Assembly (NCBI GenBank): GCA_002197995.1
Contig: NGZR01000001.1
Span: 62,001 to 126,000, forward strand
Length of the DNA stretch: 64,000 nt
Reading direction: 5' to 3'
DNA from: Gaeumannomyces sp. JS-464
Lineage: Eukaryota > Ascomycota > Sordariomycetes > Magnaporthales > Magnaporthaceae
In this document: positions 22,646 through 31,854 of the stretch, piece after piece
Layout: each line of letters begins with the position of its first letter
Position numbering within the stretch: position 1 is the stretch's first letter
Program-made: the position numbers and the translations under genes
Notes under the pieces: generated by a model
Seen by the model: the letters and a program-made list of their open reading frames with translations, nothing else
Told to the model about the DNA's origin: nothing
Database searches by the model: none

Positions 22646-23251
22646 CTATGCTTTCTTCACCTCGGTCTCGTTGGACTCAAAGTCGCCCTCGACCGCATCG
22701 TCGGCGCCGCCCAGCTTCTCGAGCGAGTCGGCGCTGATGTCGGCCTGGCGCTTGAGCCAGACGCTGGTCCACCTGCCCTTGAGGGTCACGCTGGCCGACC
22801 CGCCGGCGCCAAACAGCCTGTCGGCGGGCACCACGGCCTCCTTGAGCACGATCTCGCGCTCGACGGCCGCCCCGGGCTCGAGGGTCTCGAGGGACTCGAG
22901 GCCCGGCGGCATGATGCGGCGGAACATGATGGTGGGCAGCTCCAGCGGGGCGCCGGCGCCGGCGGGCGTGATTTGCACGACGCCCAGCGACAGCGCGGCC
23001 GGGTCCAGCGGCGTGTCCCAGGTCAGGACGGTGACGGGCACGTCGTTGCCGTTGGCGACCTTGACGGTCAACGTCGGCGGCGAGGCGGACGACTGACGCA
23101 CCGACACGGACAGCTTGGAGAGGACGTCCGGGGGCGCCATGGTGTTTAGGAGGGACGTGCTGGCGGTCTGGCGGCGCAGCAGCAGCAGGAGGGCCAGGAC
23201 GGCAGCGAGCAGGGCGACGGAGCGGGCAGGGATCCGGGGCCAGACGGACAT
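22646..23251 (-). CDS. Small membrane-anchored protein of unknown function
   Basis: From MSVWPRIPARS at 23,251 the protein has 201 residues, with an N-terminal hydrophobic anchor (SVALLAAVLALLLLL) and then a beta-rich domain (KLSVSVRQSSASPPTLTVKVAN, VTVLTWDTPLDP, FRRIMPPGLESLETLEPG). That domain is common to uncharacterised ascomycete proteins. The start could also be the internal MAPPDVLSK at 23,140, which is where I remember such proteins starting and which would lack the anchor, or the upstream Met at 23,476. The acidic tail SNETEVKKA ends the protein. No catalytic motif is visible. Confidence 0.65.
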   Translation of the reverse strand: MSVWPRIPARSVALLAAVLALLLLLRRQTASTSLLNTMAPPDVLSKLSVSVRQSSASPPTLTVKVANGNDVPVTVLTWDTPLDPAALSLGVVQITPAGAGAPLELPTIMFRRIMPPGLESLETLEPGAAVEREIVLKEAVVPADRLFGAGGSASVTLKGRWTSVWLKRQADISADSLEKLGGADDAVEGDFESNETEVKKA

Positions 23252-23711
23252 GGAGTGGCGACTGCAGGGGGAATACGGTATGTGCCCGTTTCTCAGGATA
23301 GTATCGGATGTGATAGTGCGGCTGCTGCGGCTGCTGTTGCTATTGCGGGGGGTATTTTCAGTGCAGTTCTCGTTTGCAGATACAGATACAGAAAGATCAC
23401 AGGATGCGTTCTTTTGCACTTCCCGACGTCGCGTCGCAACCCCGCATGGCAATGCATGACTGCGATAAGAGTACACCCACCTGGACCGGGAAGCCGTGTC
23501 GTGATGGTGCCCTCTTCTCCACCCACCACCTTTCCGAAACAGGCAGGTCGGATGTTAGTGCGGCTGCAAGTCCAATATCTGGCTGCCCGTCCCTCATTGG
23601 AAGGCTGGCTAGATTAAATGTTCCCGCTTCCTAAGACCGGACCGAACCGCCTAGTTGGCTCTTATTCATTCTCCCCGGTGGCATCTAACCACAGGTGGGC
23701 AGGAACCTAGG
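23252..23711. other. Intergenic region left of the MITE
   Basis: Upstream region of the preceding minus-strand gene. No further gene is recognised. Confidence 0.5.
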
Positions 23712-23713
23712 TA

Positions 23714-24212
23714 CAGCAAGGTGACAAAAGTCTGTTCCAGTCGGTCAGTGCACCATAGTAGCCCGGTGAAACACATTTATTTGGAAATTAAATATAAAAT
23801 TAACCAAAATAGGTAATAATATTTTAAAACCTAAATATTTTAAATTTTATATGCATTTATTACCCTAATAAATTAATTTTATTAAATATCCTTTTAGTTT
23901 ATAAAAAAAAAATGCGTAACTATAAATATTAAAAACCTAAATTTCCTGTTTCGCACTGTACTTTCTTGCAGGGAATCCCAAATTCGCACTGTGTTTTTTT
24001 TTTAAATTTTCACTTTTCCAACCCATTTTACGCTGCACTTGAGATTCCAAATAGGATAAAAAATATTATTTTAGATTATTTATATATATGAAATTGTTTT
24101 GGTAATTTTATTTTTATTTTGATCATTTTATTTCTATTTATTTTGTATTTTTTAAAATGCGCGGTTTTGCCGTCGCACTGTGGAGTTGGAACAGACTTTT
24201 GTCACGTTACTG
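23714..24212. mobile_element. Tc1/mariner-type MITE, RIP-mutated inside
   Basis: The left end CAGCAAGGTGACAAAAGTCT and the right end, complement CAGTAACGTGACAAAAGTCT, continue as matching TIRs for about 27 bp (two mismatches), with weaker similarity further in. Both sides are flanked by TA (23,712-23,713 and 24,213-24,214), and outside that by CCTAGG, so the insertion hit the central TA of CCTAGGTACCTAGG. The CAGT-type end and TA duplication are those of Tc1/mariner elements. The 499-bp interior (about 23,770-24,170) is AT-rich with RIP character and has no transposase. Confidence 0.82.
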
Positions 24213-24214
24213 TA

Positions 24215-25644
24215 CCTAGGTAGGCACCTGTTCATGTAAAGATCCGCGCCGACAGCCGACTCATTAGTGGCTTGTGTATTTCCGTGGCCTCTCTCCAGCT
24301 TCAGGATGCGGACTCGGAGACAAACACAGCTGACAGAACCTCTCATCAGTTAATACCACCTCCCTTTTCTGTGCGGCGCCGCAGGGTTGTTTCCCAGAGG
24401 GGAATGTCGCTTTGGGGCCAAAAGCAAGCTCAATGACGTCGTCGACATTCGAGAAGCGGGCTAGGAGAATGGGGAGATTCCAGCTGGCTCAAAGACGCAG
24501 GTATATGCCGCCCGGATATAACAACACCAGGCCGGAATCCTCCTCGGTGTGCCGAAACGTGCCCAGCCGAGCCCACGGATCGTGGGGCCTGTCGTGCTGT
24601 CCAAGACACATTGCCGTGGCGTCTTGTGGCTGGTCGGCCAGACCAATGCATGCCCCCGCACGACCCCGAACAGGAAGGTCAGTAGTAGCAAGACGCTTCT
24701 TCCCTCTCAAGCCACTAGCCGACAGCAAGATCGGCATCTCTATGCACCGGTTCGTCGGCTCCTAGCGAGCTGGCCGCCCCGCGCTCCGAGCAAAGGAGAA
24801 ACCCTGATCCTCCAATCAAGCTTCCACGCCGCCATCTAGTCTGTCACGCCCCGCTCAGCAAAGACAAGACACGGATGCCCGTTTGTGACTGCCGGAGCCT
24901 TTGGCCGGATCTGGAAATGATCTGCTCGGCTCCAGACCTGGGTCAGGGCAGGTCCGGGAGGGCAATGGGATCCTGGCCACTGGGAATCCACCGCGCGGGA
25001 GCCGAGGCAGGGGCGGGAGCTGTAGGAGTATGGCTTCCCAACAGCCTCGCCGTCCATGTAGCAGTGTTCCGGCGTGGACACAGCGCGTGGGCTCTCAGTC
25101 AGGCCACCCTCACCAGCATCGTCTCCTTCCTCCTCTGGAACGGAAGCCCCCAACCTCGAGGCCAGCCACCAACACCATGCCCTTCTGGCCGGCCTCTCGT
25201 CCATCACGCAACTGGCGATCGACAATCTCTGGCCAATCGCCGCAGCCGGCTCCGCCACCCGCTCCCGAGCCACCTTACAAACGCGGAATGCTGGCCCGTC
25301 TTGGGTTGGAGTTGGGTCGGCAGCTCTCGATACCGTGGCTCACGCCCGCTCCCGCAATCATGCATGAAACAGCCACATCCAGCTGCAGTCTTAGCATCTT
25401 CCTAATCCTGTATAGCTTGGCTAGCTGGCCGATGCCACCCCGATCCTTGGCGCCAGCGTCAGCTTGGAAGGGGAAGCGAGCTTGGGAGGGGAAACGACGG
25501 CATCAAGGTCGTAGAAGCCGGTGTTTCGACATCCCGACAGATGTCTATAAAGGAGCTCGAGCAGCTCCCCCTGAGGGATGATATTTTGGCCTCGCTCGCC
25601 AGCCCCCGCGCCTCCCATCTTCCCGCTCGCACAGACAGCCCAAG
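24215..25644. other. Long intergenic region upstream of deuterolysin
   Basis: GC-rich. Several open frames overlap on both strands without protein character. A TATAAAG box lies at 25,546-25,552, about 93 bp before the deuterolysin start, and is a plausible core promoter. Confidence 0.55.
25546..25552 (+). promoter_or_regulatory. TATA box of the deuterolysin gene
   Basis: TATAAAG, about 93 bp upstream of the ATG at 25,645 and followed by a pyrimidine-rich leader. Position and sequence fit a fungal TATA element. Confidence 0.5.
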
Positions 25645-26781
25645 ATGCAGTACCTCGCCATCGCCTCCCTCCTCGTCTCGCTGGTCAGCGGCGTGGCCGT
25701 CGACCTGGCCAAGCGCGAGTCGCCGCTGTCGGTCGCCATCGAGGTCGTGGGCAATAGCCAGGTCAAGGCCACCATCACCAATAGCGGCGCCGAGGCCCTC
25801 AAGCTGCTCAAGACGGGCTCCATCCTGGACCCGCAGGCGGTCGAGAAGACGGAGATCACGGCGTCCAGTAAGCTTCAGTTCTGTCGTTCCTCCGTGTTCC
25901 CATCGACGATGGAACAGCGTGCCCAACTGACAACCGCAGACTCCAAGATCCAGTTCGACGGGCTCCGCCTCACCATCGCCACGCACGGCCTGCCCGAGGA
26001 CGCCTTTGTGACCATCAAGGCCGGCGAGACGCTGTCGACGCAGTTCGACGTCGCGGCGGTGCACGACCTGAGCGGCGGCGGCGACTTCGCCATCACGTCG
26101 GTCGGCGCCTTCTCGTACGCGGCCGCCGGGTCAAGCGACATCTCGGGCGCCGTGCCCTTCTCCAGCAACACGGTCACGGCCACTGTCGACGGCGCCGCGG
26201 CCGTCAGGGTGCGCCGCGACTTCCACGAGCGGCTGCTGCAGAAGCGCGCCGCCGTCCAGTCCGACTGCACGGGCAGCCGCCGCACCGCCACCACCAACGC
26301 CATCAGCGCCTGCCGGTCGCTGGCCGCGCAGGCGTCGCAGGCGGCCGCGTCCGGGCCGGCCGCCAAGATGACCGAGTACTTCAAGTCGAGCAGCTCGTCG
26401 ACGCGGTCGACCGTCGCCCAGGTCTTTGGCCGCGTCGCCTCCGAGTGCGGCAGCACCACGGGCGGGAGCAGCCGCTACTACTGCACCGACGTGCTGGGCG
26501 CCTGCCAGAGCGGCGTGCTGGCCTACACGCAGCCGTCGTCGTCCCTCATGGTCAACTGCAACCTGTACTACACGGCGCTGCCCGCCCTCAGCCGGACCTG
26601 CCACGCCCAGGACCAGGCCACCACGACGCTGCACGAGGTCACGCACCTCCGCCAGGTCGCGGGGACTGACGACTTTGGCGTCTATGGCTACGCCGCCGTC
26701 CGGCGCCTGAGCGCCGCTCAGAACCTGCGTCATGCTGACACCTACACCCTGTTCGCTCAGAGCATCTACGCCGGGTGTTAG
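25645..26781 (+). CDS. Deuterolysin-type metalloprotease (M35, neutral protease 2 family)
   Basis: Exons 25,645-25,867 and 25,940-26,781 give 354 residues. The 72-bp intron (GTAAGC ... CCGCAG) is a multiple of three without a stop, so the unspliced frame is also open. The order is signal peptide (MQYLAIASLLVSLVSGVAV), a propeptide to a Kex2-type KR near residue 177, then a mature domain of about 177 residues, the classical deuterolysin size. Zinc ligands are HEVTH (about residue 306) plus the Asp in RHADTY. GTDD...YGY is the M35 signature between them. Cysteines (SDCTG, SACRS, ECGS, YYCTD, GACQ, VNCN, RTCH, YAGC) fit the disulfides. It is a secreted endopeptidase preferring basic proteins such as protamine and histones (family knowledge). 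Confidence 0.9.
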   Translation: MQYLAIASLLVSLVSGVAVDLAKRESPLSVAIEVVGNSQVKATITNSGAEALKLLKTGSILDPQAVEKTEITASSKLQFCRSSVFPSTMEQRAQLTTADSKIQFDGLRLTIATHGLPEDAFVTIKAGETLSTQFDVAAVHDLSGGGDFAITSVGAFSYAAAGSSDISGAVPFSSNTVTATVDGAAAVRVRRDFHERLLQKRAAVQSDCTGSRRTATTNAISACRSLAAQASQAAASGPAAKMTEYFKSSSSSTRSTVAQVFGRVASECGSTTGGSSRYYCTDVLGACQSGVLAYTQPSSSLMVNCNLYYTALPALSRTCHAQDQATTTLHEVTHLRQVAGTDDFGVYGYAAVRRLSAAQNLRHADTYTLFAQSIYAGC

Positions 26782-27130
26782 TGGAACAATGGGCAACGGA
26801 GGAATCACAGCGATATTTCCTCTCAAATTCTTCTCACCATACATACCTAGGTACCCAGCAACACCGAGAAGGTTGATGAATGCTTGACAGATGAGCCCCT
26901 GAGAAAAGGGGCGCGCTGTGATTACACCAAACTCAATGCGCACCTCTCCAAGTTTTGTTTGAACAAATACGTACTCGAAAACCGGCAACATTCTAGGAAT
27001 TGCCTGTGCCCAAGGCAGTTTTCCCTGCCTGTTGTCACACACCACAGTCCGCGCAAGGGATATCAATAGACAAACCACCAAAAAAAAAAAAAAAACATCA
27101 TGCATCATTACATCCATTCAAGCACCCAGC
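26782..27130. other. Convergent 3' spacer
   Basis: A 349-bp spacer between deuterolysin and the oxidoreductase, with a CCTAGGTACC palindrome and an A-run at about 27,079-27,095. No gene. Confidence 0.6.
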
Positions 27131-28251
27131 TCAGGCCTCCGCGTCCACCCGGATAATGATCTTGCCCGTCGCGACCCCCTTCTTGAGCTCCTCAAACGCC
27201 TGCGGGGTCTGGTCAAAGGGAAACACCTTGTGCACAACCGTCTTGACCTTGCCCTCCTCCATCCACTTTACCAGCTGCGCCAGGTCGTCGTGCTTGTTCT
27301 TGGTCATGTAGACGTCGAACTTGTGCTTCCCGCCGCCCAGGAAGCCAGGGAGCAAGATGTTCTTGGCAGTGCCCGCAGCGCCGGCAAGACCCGGGCCGCC
27401 GGCGACCATGACGAACTTGGCAGCCGGCTTGAGGTAGACATCCGAGGCCTTGTACAGGTTGGAGGGGGTGCCCACTGGAGAGCAGGTTTCTTGTCAGTGT
27501 CGTGTCCAAGCCACCACAGGTTCAGCCAGCCCACAAGGCGAGGAAACGTACCAAAGTCGACGGCGAGGTCGTACACGGGCCCTTGCTCCTGCAGATGCTT
27601 GACCAGGTCCGTCGTCTTGTAGTCGACGACCTCGTCGGCCCCGAGCTCCTTGCACAGGTCCACCTTGGCCGTGGAGCACGAGACGGTCACGTGGCAGCCG
27701 GCGGCCTTTGCTATCTGGATGGCGAACGTGCCGGTGCCGCCCGTGCCGCCGTTGAGGAAGACGCGCGCGCCCTCCTTGACGTTGGGCACGATGGTCTGGA
27801 AGGCCGTCAGGCCGGCGGTGCCGGCGCCGGCCGCCTGCTCGAGCGAGACGGACTCGCCGACGGGAGCGCAGCCGTCGCGGTCGAGCACCACGTACTCCGA
27901 CAGGCCGCCGGGGGCCTGGAGCGGGTCGACGCGGCCGAGGACGCGGGCGCCGGGCTTGAGCTGCGAGCCCGGCCCGACGGCGACGACGCGGCCGCTCAGG
28001 TCCATGGCCAGGGTCTTGGGCAGCTTGAGGACGGCGCGGGCGGGCAGGCCGAGCTCGGGCAGCTTGTAGTCGGCGGGGTTGATGCTGGCAAAGGCCACGC
28101 GCACCAGCACCTGGTTCTCCTTGAGCTGCTGCGACGGGTAGGGGGCGTCGTCGCGGAGGCGCAGGTTCTTGGCCAGCGGCCCGGGGGCGGCCACCTGCCA
28201 GCCACGCATCGTGGTCTGGGGCTGGGTGGTGGTGGTGGTGGTTTCTGCCAT
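27131..28251 (-). CDS. Zinc-independent MDR oxidoreductase (quinone/enoyl reductase-like)
   Basis: Exons 27,552-28,251 and 27,131-27,474, with a 77-bp intron (GTACGT ... CTCCAG), give 347 residues. The GroES-like N-terminal half has VLVRVAFASINPADYK and GARVLGRV. The Rossmann half has the NAD(P)H-binding NGGTGGTGTFAIQIAKAAG and then ELGADEVVDYK. The structural zinc cysteines are absent, so it belongs with the quinone-oxidoreductase branch of medium-chain dehydrogenases, where cytosolic proteins reduce activated C=C or quinones using NADPH. MAETTTTTTQ was chosen as start because the upstream in-frame extension to 28,434 is low-quality text. The substrate cannot be told. Confidence 0.85.
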
Positions 28252-29136
28252 GTTGGAGTGGTATTGGCGAATGTGATAGCTGTAGGGACGATGGTGGTGA
28301 TGCTTAGGATTTGCTGCCAGGATCCTCAGCTTGACCTGACAAGTCTCGTTGAGCAGCAGAGGCGGGAGTCGACGAGCATGAATTGACGACGGCAAATCAA
28401 ATCGCCACTGCCGGGGCCAAAGCTTTTGTCTCATGGTCCGGAAGATGTGCCCTGGTCCTTGCCCATCCGATCAATCGCTGCCGTTTTGCGCTCCATCAGC
28501 GTTTATGTACCTGGCGAGTCAGTTGTCCGCATAAAGCTTGACGTTGATGGCCGTTACGGGTTTCCGTCGAGTTTGGGACCTGATCTTCAGCACGGCGAAT
28601 CCACTGTAAACCGCTGAGAAGCTCAATTGAATGCATAGGTATTGATGCCTGGTTTGGGCAGCCCCAGATGACTTTCCAAGGAATGGTTCAGTCGAGTGAC
28701 GTCGAAAGGAGCGCCAACAAACAATGCGGTTGTGAGGAATGACGTCTGGCTCATGCTTCTTCTGTCTGCCTCTTCTCGTTGGCCGCTTATCTTAGCAGCC
28801 CATCAGCCGCGGTCTGTCATCTATCTAGTCGTAAGGCGGTTGGTGGTTGGTTGCCTTTGGGTCAACACTACAACACCCAACATACGGCGTAAAATAAGGA
28901 CGGGAGACCATCATGAGAAACACTGCGCAAAAAGCCGAAATATGTCAAGCAAAAGCCAAGTCCAAGGTCCATTCGAGACAGTCTCGCCGTGAACGCGCAG
29001 TCGTCTCGTCAGACAAACCACGCACGCGACGTGCCAACGCCGGTAATCTATGCACAGTGCACTCACCCGTCGGGCCTGCACACGGCTCACAGTCCGCCTG
29101 GGAAGCAGCCTCCCCCCCCCCCCCCCCCCCCCCCAC
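28252..29136. other. Intergenic region with a 23-base poly-C run
   Basis: Promoter side of the oxidoreductase and 3' side of the complex I gene. Poly-C at 29,112-29,134 lies just after the stop codon of the latter. No gene is recognised. Confidence 0.6.
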
Positions 29137-29990
29137 TCATGCGCTGCTTCCGCCGTTGCGCTCAGCCTCGAGCTCCCGCTCCGCCTGCTGGTAGTACTTT
29201 GCCGTGTCGACGCCGTGCTGGTTGTGGTTGACAAAGTTGAACCAGGGCATGGCGCCCATGAAGAGGGTCGAGTAGCGCGACTGCCGCGCCGCGACGCCCT
29301 GCATATTGGGGTCAGGCGGGACTCGCCGTACAGGGGCTCGCCGGCCTTAACCTTAGCCACCATCTCGCGCATATCCATGTCGATCTCGCGCTGGTTCTCC
29401 GACATGCCATAGAAGCGCACTGCCGAGGCGCCAAGTTAGCGAGGCTCCAATGCACAGCACAGAGCACACCCACGCGTGGCGGCACATACGGCTAGATCGT
29501 GTGTAAAAGTAGAAAAAGCACCAACGAGGCCGAGCCCGCCGCATAGCCTCATGGCCGGCGCAAAGCCGCCCCCCCCACGTACGACGGTGAGAATTTCTCG
29601 AGCGCGAGTAGGAGCGCGGGGCCGGCAGCGGCGGCCGTGGCGCCTGCTGCGTAGTCGGACGGACGGGCATAGCCGACAACCCGCTTGAAGTGTCTGCGGC
29701 GACCAAGTCAGCGAGCAGCCTCAGCCGAGGGAACACGGCTGGTCCAAGGGGAGCACCCACGGGTCGTTGTCGATAAGCTGGCGTCGTGGGGGTCGGGAGC
29801 AGGAGCGGCAGGCAATTCGGACGCTAGGTTAGCCTCAATTGATCGCATCTGACCACAGCACCGGCTGCATTGTCGCCGGCCGCGGGCGGGTGGCGCCGTC
29901 GAGGGAGAGCAATTAGAGGGCGGCACGCACAGGGTAGTCGGTCTTGGCGACCTTAGAGGGAACAAACGGTGGTGGGCTTTGGGTCGACAT
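29137..29990 (-). CDS. NADH:ubiquinone oxidoreductase 21-kDa subunit (complex I, NUXM-like)
   Basis: Four exons: 29,931-29,990, a 17-nt microexon 29,761-29,777, 29,490-29,693 and 29,137-29,419. Introns of 153, 67 and 70 bp all have GT-AG ends. The product starts MSTQSPPPFVPSKVAKTDYP, continues IDNDPHFKRVVGYARPSDY and ends GAMPWFNFVNHNQHG...YQQAERELEAERN. This is the N-terminal and C-terminal domain pair I recall for the fungal 20.9/21-kDa subunit, an accessory protein of mitochondrial complex I with one membrane span (MRLCGGLGLVGAF). Three single bases are missing: C-run 29,569-29,576, A-run 29,513-29,517 and GG near 29,315. With them the exons sum to 188 codons exactly, so assembly error is likelier than gene loss. 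Confidence 0.75.
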
Positions 29991-30316
29991 CGTGGCGACG
30001 CTCAGCTGTATGGCTCGATGTCTGTCGGGGTTTGGCAAGGGGCGAAACAAGGTCGTCGTCGAGCACCTCGAAGCCGAGGATCAAGGCATCAAATGCAGCG
30101 CACCACATTGGATGGAGCACGGGCGGAGCTTGATCTGAGGCCTGAGGCAGAAACAGCATCTGCAGCTGCCCCACGTTGGCGGCAGAAGGGACTGGACCCA
30201 CCAAAACGCGTGTAGTTAAAGTGCCAATTAATCGATGCTCATCGAGACGCGTTCTTGCCTTCTTGTGAAGGCCTCTTGCGTCTTCACCAACAGCTTCAGA
30301 TCAACTCCAACCCACG
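29991..30316. promoter_or_regulatory. Bidirectional promoter region
   Basis: A 326-bp gap between divergent start codons of the complex I subunit and csm3, so it must drive both. No specific site is recognised. Confidence 0.5.
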
Positions 30317-31489
30317 ATGCCCCCCAAAACAAAACAGGCGCTCGACGCCATCGACAACTACTTCCCCGACGGCGACGACTTCGAGGACCCCTTCGCCTCA
30401 CCAACCAACTCCCCAGCCCAGAGCCCCTCGTCCAAGGCGAAGCGTAAAGAGCCTGATGGAGGCCTGGGCATCGACGAGGAGATCTCAGTCGCCAAGCGCG
30501 CACGGGTTCCGCGCGTGAAGCTCGATGAGACTCGGTTGGTCCCCTCTACGTTCCGAGCTGCAAATGGCAGACTCCCGCGCGGCCCGAAGCTTACAGTCGA
30601 CACAACAACAGTCTCCTATCAGACAAAGGAATACCAGCACTGCGGAAGCGGGCGAGCCAGCTCAAGCTCAAGGGCAAGGGCCACGAGGTGCGTGTGATGG
30701 GGCTGACTGTTCTTTACAGGGCTCCAGTCTCAGCCCGCCGCCAGACATGCTGACACATATCTTGCCTTTCCAGTTCTCGGACGCTGCCCGCCTGCTATCC
30801 TTCTACCAGCTCTGGCTCGACGATGTCTTCCCCAAGGCCAAGTTCCTTGATGCCCTGGCCATGGTCGAAAAGGCCGGCCACAAATCCATCATGCACAAGC
30901 AGCGCATGGACTGGATCAACGAAGCGAAACCGAGGCCCATGGACAGCGCTGAGCCCAAGACCACACCCGCAGACGCCGACGCACCAGCGAGGGAACCTAC
31001 GCGGATAGCACCCATTTTCGAGAAGCGGCCGAGGCCTGCAGGGGATGGCGATCCCTTCGACGACGACCTGGGTGACTTGTACAATGCCACACCCGAACCA
31101 GAAAGCAGGACAGGGGGCGGACAGGGTGGGGGTGTCGGTGAAGAGCCGGACGACGAGGATCTGGATGCCTTGATGGCCGAGGCAGAAGCAGAAGCCCGGC
31201 CGGGGCTGTCACGGCCTCGACCAGCAGGCGCACCCGCCCCACCAACATCGACTGCTGCCCCTAAAAGTCTGTTTGGGTCGGGCAAAGCGGCAGTGCCGAC
31301 TGCAAGCGGCGGCGTAGGTGGGGGCCAGAAGACGATGACGATGATCTGGACGCACTCATGGCGGAGGCCGAGCTACACGGCAAGCCAGAGAACAAGCCTG
31401 CGGCCACAGGGGGTCAAGCCCCTGCTCCGATTGGCGCGGACTTTGCTGACGACGAGGCGGCAATGGCAGATCTCGACGGTCTCTGGTAA
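30317..31489 (+). CDS. csm3: Csm3/TIPIN-family replication-fork protection protein
   Basis: Exons 30,317-30,534, 30,612-30,687 and 30,774-31,489, with introns of 77 and 86 bp. It starts MPPKTKQALDAIDNYFPD. The spliced Swi3/TIPIN domain reads KLDETRLLSDKGIPALRKRA, then GKGHEFSDAARLLSFYQLW, LDDVFPKAKFLDALAMVEKAGHK. This is the domain that binds Tof1/Timeless to stabilise stalled forks and checkpoint signalling in the nucleus. The rest is acidic and disordered (two DDEDLDALMAEAE-like repeats). One base is missing in the G-run 31,320-31,324. After it the frame gives DDDLDALMAEAE...ADLDGLW and a stop at 31,487. Total 336 residues, with exon sums closing exactly. Confidence 0.88.
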
Positions 31490-31854
31490 TGTTTAGTGTT
31501 GGCGTCAGACGCCCATGGCCAGTTTTGACAATAAATGAAGGATGATCTATGAGCCTGTTCAACCAACTTCCAGAACCCCCACCCATTGCGTAATAATCAG
31601 GGCTAGCTCGGCTGCCTGTGGGTCGACTGCTGCCCCACAATGATGGTGATGGTGGGGTAAGTCCAGCGGGACGGGACGACGATGGAATTCGAGGGCAAGC
31701 TCTGGATGCGGCCATTGTTGGTTGCTTGGCTGTGCTGCTGCCTTACTTTCTCTCGCTGTCAATTCGTCTCTGCCTGCATTGCCTCAATGTGCCTTCTCCC
31801 ATCCTAACCTCCCTGTCCCTTCCTTTCCTTCGTGTCGGCTGCCCGCCTGCCAGC
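31490..31854. other. Spacer between csm3 and ski2
   Basis: A 365-bp spacer between same-strand genes. The end is pyrimidine-rich (TCCCTTCCTTTCC), as is common in fungal 5' leaders. Confidence 0.55.

Noticed and set aside
24836..25581. Three long overlapping ORFs upstream of deuterolysin
   Set aside because: Protein text is low in hydrophobic order and competes on both strands; no splice pattern or motif.
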